Assembly: GCA_007129335.1 (NCBI GenBank)
Contig: SKVS01000259.1
Coordinates: forward strand, 1-6,567
DNA length: 6,567 nucleotides
Direction of reading: 5' to 3'
Source: Spirochaetaceae bacterium
Lineage (GTDB): Bacteria > Spirochaetota > Spirochaetia > DSM-27196 > Salinispiraceae
Shown here: positions 1-6,268 of the stretch, piece after piece
How the letters are laid out: each line of letters opens with the position of its first letter
How positions within the stretch are numbered: the stretch's first letter is position 1
Notes under the pieces: generated by a model
Databases searched by the model: none
What the model saw: the letters and a program-made list of their open reading frames with translations, nothing else
What the model was told of the DNA's origin: nothing
Translations under genes and position numbers: made by a program

Positions 1-5
1 AGAGT

Positions 6-11
6 CCTCCT
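6..11 (-). promoter_or_regulatory. Shine-Dalgarno of a minus-strand gene starting just beyond the left edge
   Basis: Read on the minus strand, the last bases of the window are AAGGAGGACTCT. This contains a perfect AGGAGG with five bases left before the edge, so a start codon would fall at or just past position 1. The gene would lie downstream of flcA on the same strand. Its coding sequence is not visible. A TATACT hexamer on the minus strand at 47-42 could be its -10 box, but I see no good -35 at the right distance. Confidence 0.6.
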
Positions 12-106
12 TACATTAGCACTCTTTGTTTTGTTGCTATCAGTATAGTATCCTGGGGGTGAAAATTCCATGGTGGAAGGAAAAAATGCACAGAAATTAT
101 CCTGGG

Positions 107-145
107 CAGAACCCAAAGTCAGAACCCCAGGTCAGAACCTTAGAT
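107..145. repeat. Three tandem 13-bp units starting CAGAACC
   Basis: On the plus strand CAGAACC begins at 107, 120 and 133, exactly 13 bp apart. The units are CAGAACCCAAAGT, CAGAACCCCAGGT and CAGAACCTTAGAT. The seven-base head is perfect in all three and the six-base tail has diverged. The last unit ends on the first plus-strand base of the flcA stop codon (145-147), so the repeat lies immediately 3' of that gene. Its function is unknown. Confidence 0.55.
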
Positions 146-3100
146 CAAAAAGTGACTACCTGTAAATCCTTGGGAAGGTCGGGATCAATGAGAACCTCAC
201 CGGAAAAACCCGGCACCAGAATAGAACGAAGATTCAGGAATGCAAGGTTGCGGGTATCGGCCCGGACAGCTGTTTCAATATCCCGGGCAACATTTTCCGC
301 AAGCTCAGTTGCCTTGGATAAATAGTATTGTGCCTGAACCTGACGGCGTATCCGATCGACTCCGGCTGTTCGGGACAGCTGGTACAGGGTAACCCCGAGG
401 TTATTATATGCCCGGATTTTGAAGTCAATGAGGCCTCGATGAGTACGGTCTTCCTCGAGAAGGAAGGTGGAAATGCGCTGCCTTTGCTGGACCAGTCTGT
501 CGATGAGGCGTTCATAAATGGCCGCTGCTGCGTGGTAATTTCCCAGTTGATACAGGGTGTTTGCCTTGGCGAACATGAGGTTAGGATTCACCGTTGGAGT
601 TGGGCCTTCAGCAATGACAAGGTGGCTCAGGGCGTTTTGGAATCCCTCTGCCGAACCGGTTCCGTAGTGAATGAAGGCTTTTTTATAGTGCAGATCCCGG
701 ACTAAAGAGGGCAGGGTGGGGCGGTTGCCCAGCCCAAAGCCGTTTTCCAGGGCCTGGGTAAAAAATTCCAGAGCAGCTGCGTAATCATTTCCCTGGTAAT
801 AGTACATGTTCCCCAGGTTAGCGTACAACCGGCCGAAGGTATGAGACGGCTGAACCTGCAGGTTCTGCTTAGCCTGGTTGTGCAGGCTCATTGCCCTGCG
901 GTATTCCATTTCAGCGGAAATACTGTTGCCTGTTCTTTCGTTGCTCTCCCCAATGCGAATGACCGTATCTATTTCCTGGGCAACCTCGAACTGATTCAGG
1001 CTCCGGTGTTCCCGTACCTCGTTGAACAAAATTCGGGCACTTTCCAGGGCGCGGCGCTCCTGATCGAAGCGGGTTTGTTCAGCGAAACTCCGGGCAAGGT
1101 TGTAATGGATTTCGGGGATTCGGGGTTCCTTTTCCAGAGCTGCGAAAAGGAGTTTCTGGGCCTCTTCCAGGAGATCCGGACCAAAACCCGTAGGAACTAC
1201 ATCTCCAGGCCGGGCATGGGGAAAAATAGGGCTCGTTTGGCCCGATGTCCAGGTGTCAATGTAGAACCCTGCCAGCTCTGCATAGATCCGGGGCTCAATG
1301 GTAACCCGGGGATCTGCATCGAACACCTGCTGAAGCTGGAAGCTTTTAGCCAGATTTCCGGTACGGACATAATAGAGCAGGAGACGAAACAAGAGGGGAT
1401 CGGTTTGCCCGTGAACATTGGTAAGACGGACGTAGGCTGACCGGGCTGCATCGTACCGTTCTGCCCTCAAGGCGGGGTCAGTGGTATACCGTGCCCACTC
1501 CATGTATATGTCTGCCTGGGCCAGGAGGGGATCGTAATCGTTTTTATCAATAGTTAACAGCCGTTCAAGAATATCCAGACCCGTTTGGTAATCCCTCATG
1601 GTATAGGCGGCAAAATCAGCATATTCGAGGATTCCCCGCCGGTTGTTCCGGTCAATTCGCAGGAGCTGCAGATATTTTTCCTGGGCGAGCCGGTATTGTC
1701 GCTGGGCAATGAAGGCGTGGGCATAGTCGAAGAATCGGTTGTTGTTGGGCCAAATGGCGTAGGCTCGATCGAATAGGGTATTTGCCCGGGGATACTGTTG
1801 CGCCGCAATTGCTGCCAGACCCTGGTTATACAGGCTTCGGGCGTACAGGGGAGTATATATATAGGTATAGGAGAGCCAGATGAGGAGAACCGAGGCAACG
1901 GCAATGATCGTGGCTACTTTCATTACCGGCCAGATACGCTCCTTGAACTGGTACAGGAAGGTTTGTTGTTCTTCTGCAAAAGCCAGCCCGGACCGTTTTT
2001 CATAATTTTTGGGAACACTCAGGCGTTTACCCGAGATTTTGCTGGCTATTGCTGCAATCTTCTTAGGAGGTTCCCCATCCACCAGAGCCTGAATGAGGCG
2101 CTGCATATCTTCGAAAGGATATTTCCCTTCGCTGATTATCTCTGTAACAGCCAGCTTGATGTTTAGGGGTTGGGCTTCCAGGCTTTGCTTCAGGTGATTA
2201 AACTGGTCTTCGGTTAGCTTAAATCCTCCTGCCTGTTCGGCTATGGTGGCTGCAGCAAATTCTTCTGCGTCTATTTCCCCTTCGGTTTGTTCATTATCTA
2301 CCAGGCTTGTGTCAATGACATCTTCCAGGATTCCAAATTCTGCGCCGAAATCCCCCATGCTGAACTCGTCGGAAAACTCATCGCCGAATTCTGCTTCCAG
2401 ATCTCCGTCCAAATCAAGGGGAAGGGGTTCCACCCCATCATCCTGGGTTGTGTCGGCAAAGTCGCTTTCTCCGAATTCGGTCTCACCAAATTCGGTTTCT
2501 CCAAATTCATCCGAGCCGAATTCTTCATCCGCCAGGTCGTCTATTACCGGGGTTTCAGATCCTCCGTCGTCCCCGAAGGAGAAATCATCGGTTTCAAATT
2601 CATCGGTTCCAAAATCCCCATCGCCAAAACCTTCCTCGGTGAATTCATCCAGCCCTTCGGGTTCCAGGCTTTCCAGGGCCTCCAGGTCGTCCTGGGGTTC
2701 TTCGGCTGCATCTTCTGGTTCTGCCAGATCCATTGGTTCTTCGAAGCTTTCTTCTGTTCCAAACTCATCATCTGAGAACAGGTCCTCCCCAAAGGCCTCC
2801 AGGTCTTCTTCATCTGTTTCGATGCCGGATAAATCCTCTTCTTCAACCGGGGTCTCTGGTTCACCCTCTTGTTCACCAAGGTCAAAATCCGTTTCCTCAA
2901 GGGAAAAGTCATCCAGATCGAGTTCTGCATCAATAGCAGGTTCAGGTTCAGATTCGGCCTCTGGTTCTGTTTCAGGTTCAGGTTCCCCAAAAGAGTCTTC
3001 CTGGGTTCCGAAGGATGACAGAAAATCGTCCAGGAGGGCCTCTTCCTCGGGGTCCACCGAAATATCGTCTTCAGGAATGTCTGTTGGGATTTCATCGGAA

Positions 3101-3558
3101 AAATCCGGGACTGCCCAGTCATCCTCGGCAGCTTGGTCTGAATCACCGGAGCCGGTGTCAGTGCCAGTGTCAATGTCAGTGTCAATGTCAGTGTCAGATT
3201 CGGTGTCGGTTTCGGTGTCGGTGTCGGTGTCGGTGTCTCCGAACAGGTCGGCGAGGCTGTCGGTAAAGGAGTCTGAATTGGAGTCTGTGGCTGAATCATC
3301 AGAACCTTCATCCTCCGGGTCTGCGAGAGAGCCGAACAGATCGTCGAAGGCGGTGGTCTGATTTTCTTCTTCCTGTCCTGGAGCGTTGGGGTTGGCCCGG
3401 ACCTTGAGGGTGTTGGATCCCACCATGAAATCCAGTTCATCCGGGGAGGGGGGAGAGAAGGGTTCGGGGGACAGGCCATGATCAGCCAGCACCTGGGCCT
3501 GGTTGCCTATTTCCTCGAGTTCGTTTTTGAATAATTCAATATCCTCAATTCGGGGCAT
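145..3558 (-). CDS. flcA: Periplasmic flagellar collar protein FlcA-like, TPR protein with a giant acidic N-terminal region
   Basis: The 1137-residue protein has four parts. Residues 1-54 are a short helical head. Residues 55-446 are extremely acidic and low in complexity, with repeated D/E-F-G motifs and a D-T repeat at 108-135. Residues 447-540 are helical and basic near the membrane. One transmembrane helix lies at about 546-566, and TPR-like helical repeats run from about 571 to the C-terminus (clear ones near 573-605, 607-638, 642-672, 907-940 and 993-1020). Basic residues just before the helix (KR at 511-512, KR at 521-522, KER at 539-541) predict the N-terminal region in the cytoplasm and the TPR part in the periplasm. 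This matches Borrelia BB0326/FlcA, a TPR collar protein needed for stator assembly on periplasmic flagella. I see no cysteine in the protein. The ATG at 3558 follows AAGGAG at a long 13-nt spacing. The family assignment comes from architecture and neighbourhood, not a search. Confidence 0.72.
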   Translation of the reverse strand: MPRIEDIELFKNELEEIGNQAQVLADHGLSPEPFSPPSPDELDFMVGSNTLKVRANPNAPGQEEENQTTAFDDLFGSLADPEDEGSDDSATDSNSDSFTDSLADLFGDTDTDTDTETDTESDTDIDTDIDTGTDTGSGDSDQAAEDDWAVPDFSDEIPTDIPEDDISVDPEEEALLDDFLSSFGTQEDSFGEPEPETEPEAESEPEPAIDAELDLDDFSLEETDFDLGEQEGEPETPVEEEDLSGIETDEEDLEAFGEDLFSDDEFGTEESFEEPMDLAEPEDAAEEPQDDLEALESLEPEGLDEFTEEGFGDGDFGTDEFETDDFSFGDDGGSETPVIDDLADEEFGSDEFGETEFGETEFGESDFADTTQDDGVEPLPLDLDGDLEAEFGDEFSDEFSMGDFGAEFGILEDVIDTSLVDNEQTEGEIDAEEFAAATIAEQAGGFKLTEDQFNHLKQSLEAQPLNIKLAVTEIISEGKYPFEDMQRLIQALVDGEPPKKIAAIASKISGKRLSVPKNYEKRSGLAFAEEQQTFLYQFKERIWPVMKVATIIAVASVLLIWLSYTYIYTPLYARSLYNQGLAAIAAQQYPRANTLFDRAYAIWPNNNRFFDYAHAFIAQRQYRLAQEKYLQLLRIDRNNRRGILEYADFAAYTMRDYQTGLDILERLLTIDKNDYDPLLAQADIYMEWARYTTDPALRAERYDAARSAYVRLTNVHGQTDPLLFRLLLYYVRTGNLAKSFQLQQVFDADPRVTIEPRIYAELAGFYIDTWTSGQTSPIFPHARPGDVVPTGFGPDLLEEAQKLLFAALEKEPRIPEIHYNLARSFAEQTRFDQERRALESARILFNEVREHRSLNQFEVAQEIDTVIRIGESNERTGNSISAEMEYRRAMSLHNQAKQNLQVQPSHTFGRLYANLGNMYYYQGNDYAAALEFFTQALENGFGLGNRPTLPSLVRDLHYKKAFIHYGTGSAEGFQNALSHLVIAEGPTPTVNPNLMFAKANTLYQLGNYHAAAAIYERLIDRLVQQRQRISTFLLEEDRTHRGLIDFKIRAYNNLGVTLYQLSRTAGVDRIRRQVQAQYYLSKATELAENVARDIETAVRADTRNLAFLNLRSILVPGFSGEVLIDPDLPKDLQVVTF
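2464..2508 (-). repeat. Three 15-bp in-frame repeats encoding EFGET, EFGET, EFGES
   Basis: Codons 351-365 of the flcA-like gene encode three tandem five-residue units. They sit in a wider run of D/E-F-G motifs (residues 315-408). The nucleotide copies differ at a few third positions, so the units are old or under selection for protein sequence. Confidence 0.7.
3153..3237 (-). repeat. Degenerate hexanucleotide repeat encoding Asp-Thr dipeptides
   Basis: On the coding strand GACACC and variants (GACACT, GACATT, GAAACC, GAATCT) repeat about 14 times, giving D-T, D-I, E-T and E-S pairs at residues 108-135. Copies at the 5' end of the coding strand are almost identical, while those nearer 3153 have diverged. 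The unit is two codons, so gain or loss of units changes linker length without breaking the frame. Confidence 0.8.
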
Positions 3559-3571
3559 GGGGGGACCCTAA

Positions 3572-3577
3572 CTCCTT
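3572..3577 (-). promoter_or_regulatory. Shine-Dalgarno of the flcA-like gene
   Basis: AAGGAG on the minus strand lies 13 nt from the ATG at 3558-3556, longer than usual. A weaker TAGGG (3570-3566) lies 7 nt from the same ATG and could be used instead. No other start nearby has a better site. Confidence 0.45.
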
Positions 3578-3609
3578 GGGACGCATCGGTCGTATTGTTC
3601 TTTTGTGTC

Positions 3610-3628
3610 CTGTAGAAATTTTCGACAG
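3610..3628. promoter_or_regulatory. 19-bp near-palindrome, candidate operator in the divergent intergenic region
   Basis: The sequence CTGTAGAAATTTTCGACAG pairs with its own reverse complement at eight of nine positions around the central T at 3619. Only the A3614/G3624 pair fails. It sits at the midpoint of the 120-bp gap between the divergent flcA-like gene and the secreted CBM48 gene. This is where a dimeric regulator could control both promoters. The outer CTGT and ACAG arms recall an SOS box, but the spacing (11 instead of 8) is not the E. coli one, so no regulator is assigned. Confidence 0.45.
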
Positions 3629-3634
3629 TTTCAC

Positions 3635-3652
3635 AGGATTCTCAAGGATTCT
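3635..3652. repeat. AGGATTCT direct repeat with 10-bp period
   Basis: AGGATTCT occurs at 3635-3642 and again at 3645-3652, one helical turn apart, between the palindrome and the start of the CBM48 gene. On the minus strand the segment between them contains TTGAGA (3645-3640), a possible -35 for flcA, but no convincing -10 follows. It could be a protein-binding site or chance. Confidence 0.3.
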
Positions 3653-3678
3653 TATGCTCCTGACGACAATTATTCCAT

Positions 3679-4500
3679 ATGAATAGGAAAATCGCTGGAA
3701 CTATTGTTGTCTTGTTGTATCTTTTTGTAGGATTTGGTGCAACGGCCCAGGTAAGAAGCGCCCTTCCTCGGGAACTTACCATAGAAGACCACCTGTTTAT
3801 TCTTGATCTCAAGGAGGCTTCTCCTCCCCGGGTCCTGGAGCAGCGGAAGGAAATTGTGTTTACCTACCTTCCCGCTATTTCCCGAACCCTGGTGCGGGAG
3901 CAGGGGTATCAGAATCAACTCAACCTCAGGGAAAATGCTCCTATGCGGGTGTCCATAGCCTTTGGTCACGAACAGTTTCGTACCCTTTATCCCATGGACC
4001 GCAGTCCTGCGGGGGTGTATTTCTTTTACTTCAGTTATACCCGGGATTTTCTTGAACAGCACCGGAGCCTGGAATACCGGTTCGTCGTCAATGGTGTATG
4101 GATGGAGGATCCTTCCAATCCCCAATTCCGTTCTACCGTTGCCGGCACGCGGATTTCCCAAATAAGCCTGCCCGAATCGTCCCTGGTTCCCGATTCCTCC
4201 CCCCTTGTTCTGGAACGAATTGAAGGCAGGCAGGGTCGGGTAGTCCGGTTTGTTTACCAGGGTCCAACGGGCAAGGATATTTATGTGGCCGGCAGTTTCA
4301 ATGCCTGGGATCCCTACCTCCATAAAATGACCGAGAGGCATACCTCCCCCGGCTTGTACGAACTGGTTCTTCACCTTCCTCCGGGAACCCACCACTACCA
4401 CTTCGTATCCTCGGGACAGCGCGCCCTGGATCCCCTGAACATGCAGGTTGGTTCCAATTCCGAGGGTATTGTGTACTCCCGATTCACCGTTCCTAACTGA
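3679..4500 (+). CDS. Secreted protein with two CBM48/AMPK-type glycan-binding-like domains
   Basis: The 273-residue protein opens with a signal peptide: basic MNRK, a hydrophobic core at 5-20, and a likely signal peptidase I cut after ATA (21-23). The C-terminal domain (about 188-270) has the hallmarks of CBM48/AMPK-beta glycogen-binding modules: YVAGSFNAWDP (202-212), a central strand HHYHF (238-242) and a following DP (251-252). A second, less obvious copy seems to lie at about 88-165, where YRFVVNGVWMEDPSNP (133-148) matches the same strand-turn-DP signature. No catalytic domain follows, so this is a binding or structural protein, probably periplasmic; the ligand is unknown. No Shine-Dalgarno precedes the ATG. 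A stop at 3661 and the intact signal peptide still make it the best start. The gene diverges from flcA and probably heads an operon with the two genes after it. Confidence 0.75.
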   Translation: MNRKIAGTIVVLLYLFVGFGATAQVRSALPRELTIEDHLFILDLKEASPPRVLEQRKEIVFTYLPAISRTLVREQGYQNQLNLRENAPMRVSIAFGHEQFRTLYPMDRSPAGVYFFYFSYTRDFLEQHRSLEYRFVVNGVWMEDPSNPQFRSTVAGTRISQISLPESSLVPDSSPLVLERIEGRQGRVVRFVYQGPTGKDIYVAGSFNAWDPYLHKMTERHTSPGLYELVLHLPPGTHHYHFVSSGQRALDPLNMQVGSNSEGIVYSRFTVPN

Positions 4501-4510
4501 GGCAGGTACC

Positions 4511-5158
4511 ATGATTCAATATATTCTATTCGATCTGGATAACACCCTGTACCCCGAATCCTGTGGAATTCAGGATGAAATCATGCGCCGCATGACCCGG
4601 GAGGTCTCTCGCCATCTTGGGGTGGATGGGGAAGAGGCACTGCGCCTGAGGGATGAAGGATTCAGAAAATATGGCACCACATTGCGGTGGCTCCAGATTG
4701 AAAAAAACCTGAGCGAACAGCAGGTAGCGGACTTTCTTGAGGCGGTTCATCCGGACAATCCTGGGGATTTTCTGGTGCCCGATCCCCGGTTGAACGGAGT
4801 TCTGGAAAGTATTCCTGTTCCTATGGCTGTGTTAACCAACAGTCCTATTAAGCACGCCAAACGGATGCTGAATCATTTGGGCATTTCCCAACGGTTTACC
4901 CATGTATTCGATATTACCTTCAATAAGCTTCAGGGAAAGCCAAATCCCCAGGCTTATACCCGGGTTCTGGACACCCTGGAAATGGCTGCTGAACAGGTGT
5001 TGTTTATCGATGATGTTCCGGCCTATCTGGATGGATTCAAAGTCCTGGGCGGAAAGACCCTGCTGATCGATGAATTTGACACCATTGGCGAAACAGATCA
5101 CCCGAAAATTCAGCGAATAAGCCAGCTCCCTTCTTTTTTACAGGATTATCAGCTATAA
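4511..5158 (+). CDS. HAD-superfamily phosphatase, pyrimidine 5'-nucleotidase (SDT1-like) type
   Basis: The 215-residue protein carries all four HAD motifs: motif I FDLDNTLYP with the nucleophile D8 and acid/base D10, motif II LTNSP with T109, motif III lysine K143 in GKPNP, and motif IV FIDDVP with D167 and D168. The helical cap between motifs I and II contains EEALRLRDEGFRKYGTTL (41-58), close to the cap signature of the pyrimidine 5'-nucleotidase/SDT1 group, which dephosphorylates nucleoside monophosphates. The substrate is inferred from family resemblance. The start at 4511 is chosen because motif I must sit near the N-terminus and because GAGG at 4499-4502 is a well-spaced Shine-Dalgarno. 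That site overlaps the stop codon of the preceding gene, which implies coupling. An in-frame ATG at 4448 would overlap the upstream gene and is unlikely. Confidence 0.82.
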   Translation: MIQYILFDLDNTLYPESCGIQDEIMRRMTREVSRHLGVDGEEALRLRDEGFRKYGTTLRWLQIEKNLSEQQVADFLEAVHPDNPGDFLVPDPRLNGVLESIPVPMAVLTNSPIKHAKRMLNHLGISQRFTHVFDITFNKLQGKPNPQAYTRVLDTLEMAAEQVLFIDDVPAYLDGFKVLGGKTLLIDEFDTIGETDHPKIQRISQLPSFLQDYQL

Positions 5159-5167
5159 TCATTCCCC

Positions 5168-6085
5168 ATGAGCAAGATCAAGGAAAAATATCTGGACCAC
5201 GCTATGCGACTGGTTCAGAATGCCACTGTTTCTGAAGAATTGACCACCGACAGGGTTTATCAGCCCGCAAACAGCAAAAACCGGGAAATAATCGATGAAA
5301 TTGTCCAGGACCTTCTTTTACCCGGCAGCAGTTTCGAAAACATTCAAGCCCTGTACAAGTTGTATCGCCTGAGTCAGGAGGGGAAAAGCTGTCTCATTCT
5401 TATGGAGCATTACAGCAACTTCGATATTCCCGTTTTACACTATACTATTCATAAAAGCGGTGCGGACGGCCTGAAAATTGCCGACAGCATTGTGCCTATG
5501 GCCGGAATGAAATTAAATCTGGACAGCGACTTTGTCCGGGCCTTTACCGAGAGCTACAGCCGTCTGGTTATTTATCCTTCCCGGAGCCTGAAATCCCTGG
5601 AGGGAACTGCTGATTACGAAGCCGAGGCCAAACGATCCCGGGCCCTGAACATGGCATCCCTGCATGCCATGGTGCGTATGAAACATGAAGGCCATATCAT
5701 ACTGCTGTTTCCCTCGGGCACCCGGTACCGCCCTGGCCATGAGGATACCCGAAAAGGATTACCCGAGGTGGATTCCTACTTGCGGGGATTCGACTACGTG
5801 CTCCCCATTGGAATTGCGGGAAACATACTCCGGGTGAACCCCTCGGGCAACATGGCCGATGATTTTGTGGTTCCCGATGTGGGGGTCCTGAAAGCCGGAG
5901 ATATTATTGATTCAGCCCAGTTTCGTTCCCAGGTTCGTTCAACCCTGCCCCAGGGCGGCGATGTCAAACAGGCTGCTGCAGATAAGGTCATGGAAGTGCT
6001 CAAAGAATTGCACATGGAAGCCAGGGCCATCCGCCAGCCCTTCTTGCCGCCCGGACACCCCGGAGATGATGATGGATATGCGTGA
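5168..6085 (+). CDS. Soluble glycerol-3-phosphate acyltransferase, chloroplast (ATS1)-like
   Basis: The 305-residue protein has the acyltransferase HX4D catalytic motif at H81-D86 (HYSNFD) and a second block FPSGTRYRP at 181-189. The latter aligns by eye with PSGGRDRP of plant chloroplast GPAT, whose two arginines bind the glycerol phosphate; here they would be R186 and R188. The run before it (RSRALNMASLHAMVRM, 156-171) also resembles the plant enzyme. There is no evident transmembrane helix, unlike typical PlsC. The likely reaction is transfer of an acyl group to sn-glycerol 3-phosphate, the first step of phospholipid synthesis, at the cytoplasmic face of the membrane. The gene starts 9 nt after the HAD gene and lacks a clear Shine-Dalgarno, so translation may be coupled. 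A lysophosphatidate acyltransferase is the main alternative. Confidence 0.78.
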   Translation: MSKIKEKYLDHAMRLVQNATVSEELTTDRVYQPANSKNREIIDEIVQDLLLPGSSFENIQALYKLYRLSQEGKSCLILMEHYSNFDIPVLHYTIHKSGADGLKIADSIVPMAGMKLNLDSDFVRAFTESYSRLVIYPSRSLKSLEGTADYEAEAKRSRALNMASLHAMVRMKHEGHIILLFPSGTRYRPGHEDTRKGLPEVDSYLRGFDYVLPIGIAGNILRVNPSGNMADDFVVPDVGVLKAGDIIDSAQFRSQVRSTLPQGGDVKQAAADKVMEVLKELHMEARAIRQPFLPPGHPGDDDGYA

Positions 6086-6222
6086 AGATAAGGGCAAACC
6101 CAGGGCGAATGGTGAAAGGGTAAAATAAGTAAGCCCAGGAGAACTAGGTTGTTTGTGACTAGAGATTCAAACCAATAACTCGACAACTATCATTGCCCTG
6201 CGTTTACCCTGGCATGAAGATA
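6083..6222. mobile_element. Possible MITE-like insertion: inverted repeats with 8-bp direct repeat at or near the ends
   Basis: AGGGCAAACCCAGGGC at 6091-6106 and GCCCTGCGTTTACCCT at 6195-6210 are inverted copies matching at 14 of 16 positions. After a one-base bulge (G6107) the match continues with AATG (6108-6111) and CATT (6191-6194). The direct repeat TGAAGATA abuts the left arm (6083-6090) and recurs at 6215-6222, four bases outside the right arm. This looks like a 120-124 bp non-coding insertion with an 8-bp target duplication beginning at the acyltransferase stop codon (TGA 6083-6085). The four-base offset at the right weakens the duplication reading. No transposase or ORF is inside. 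A hairpin-forming RNA or a regulatory structure is the alternative. Confidence 0.4.
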
Positions 6223-6237
6223 TATACAAAGTTCATG
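6213..6237. promoter_or_regulatory. Inverted repeat CATGAA-N13-TTCATG, candidate antitoxin operator and promoter
   Basis: Perfect 6-bp arms at 6213-6218 and 6232-6237 enclose TATATACA (6221-6228), the best -10-like sequence upstream of the antitoxin. A TTTACC hexamer at 6203-6208 is the nearest -35-like element, but the spacing (12-14 nt) is short. Ribbon-helix-helix antitoxins usually repress their own operon by binding inverted repeats over the promoter. A smaller palindrome GTAG-T-CTAC follows at 6245-6253. Confidence 0.4.
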
Positions 6238-6268
6238 ATTTATGGTAGTCTACTTACTTGGAGAACTC

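Noticed and set aside
101..131. Possible terminator of flcA: CCTGGG and CCCAGG arms.
   Set aside because: The stem is only 6 bp, the loop is 19 nt, and the following minus-strand sequence (ATAATTT) is a poor U-tract.
2243..3361. A 372-codon open frame on the plus strand, very Ser/Pro-rich, opposite the acidic region of flcA.
   Set aside because: Reverse-complemented GAN codons read as TCN in this frame, so a serine-rich stop-free frame is the expected shadow of an Asp/Glu-rich gene. It has no domain-like sequence.
2544..3479. A 311-codon open frame on the minus strand, in another frame of flcA.
   Set aside because: It is low in complexity, Pro/Thr-rich, and fully explained by the biased codons of the overlapping acidic region.
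3583..3592. Minus-strand GACCGATGCG, similar to the sigma-28 -10 element GCCGATAA, upstream of flcA.
   Set aside because: There is no TAAA-type -35 at the required distance, and the match is partial.
3670..4512. A 280-codon open frame antisense to the CBM48 gene.
   Set aside because: The plus-strand frame has a signal peptide and recognisable domain motifs; the antisense protein has neither.
6150..6175. Minus-strand GGTTTGAATCTCTAGT resembles the T-arm and 3' end of a tRNA, a possible integration-site remnant.
   Set aside because: The T-stem does not pair beyond two positions and no other tRNA arm is present upstream.
6091..6210. The imperfect inverted repeat with a bulged base resembles an integron attC site, and toxin-antitoxin cassettes are common in integrons.
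   Set aside because: The ends do not fit RYYYAAC and GTTRRRY, and no second site or integrase is visible in the window.
6127..6267. AAGTAAG (6127-6133) with CTTACTT (6253-6259), and GGAGAACT at both 6138-6145 and 6260-6267.
   Set aside because: These 7-8 bp matches are short, are not symmetrically arranged with each other, and one includes a Shine-Dalgarno; they are likely chance.
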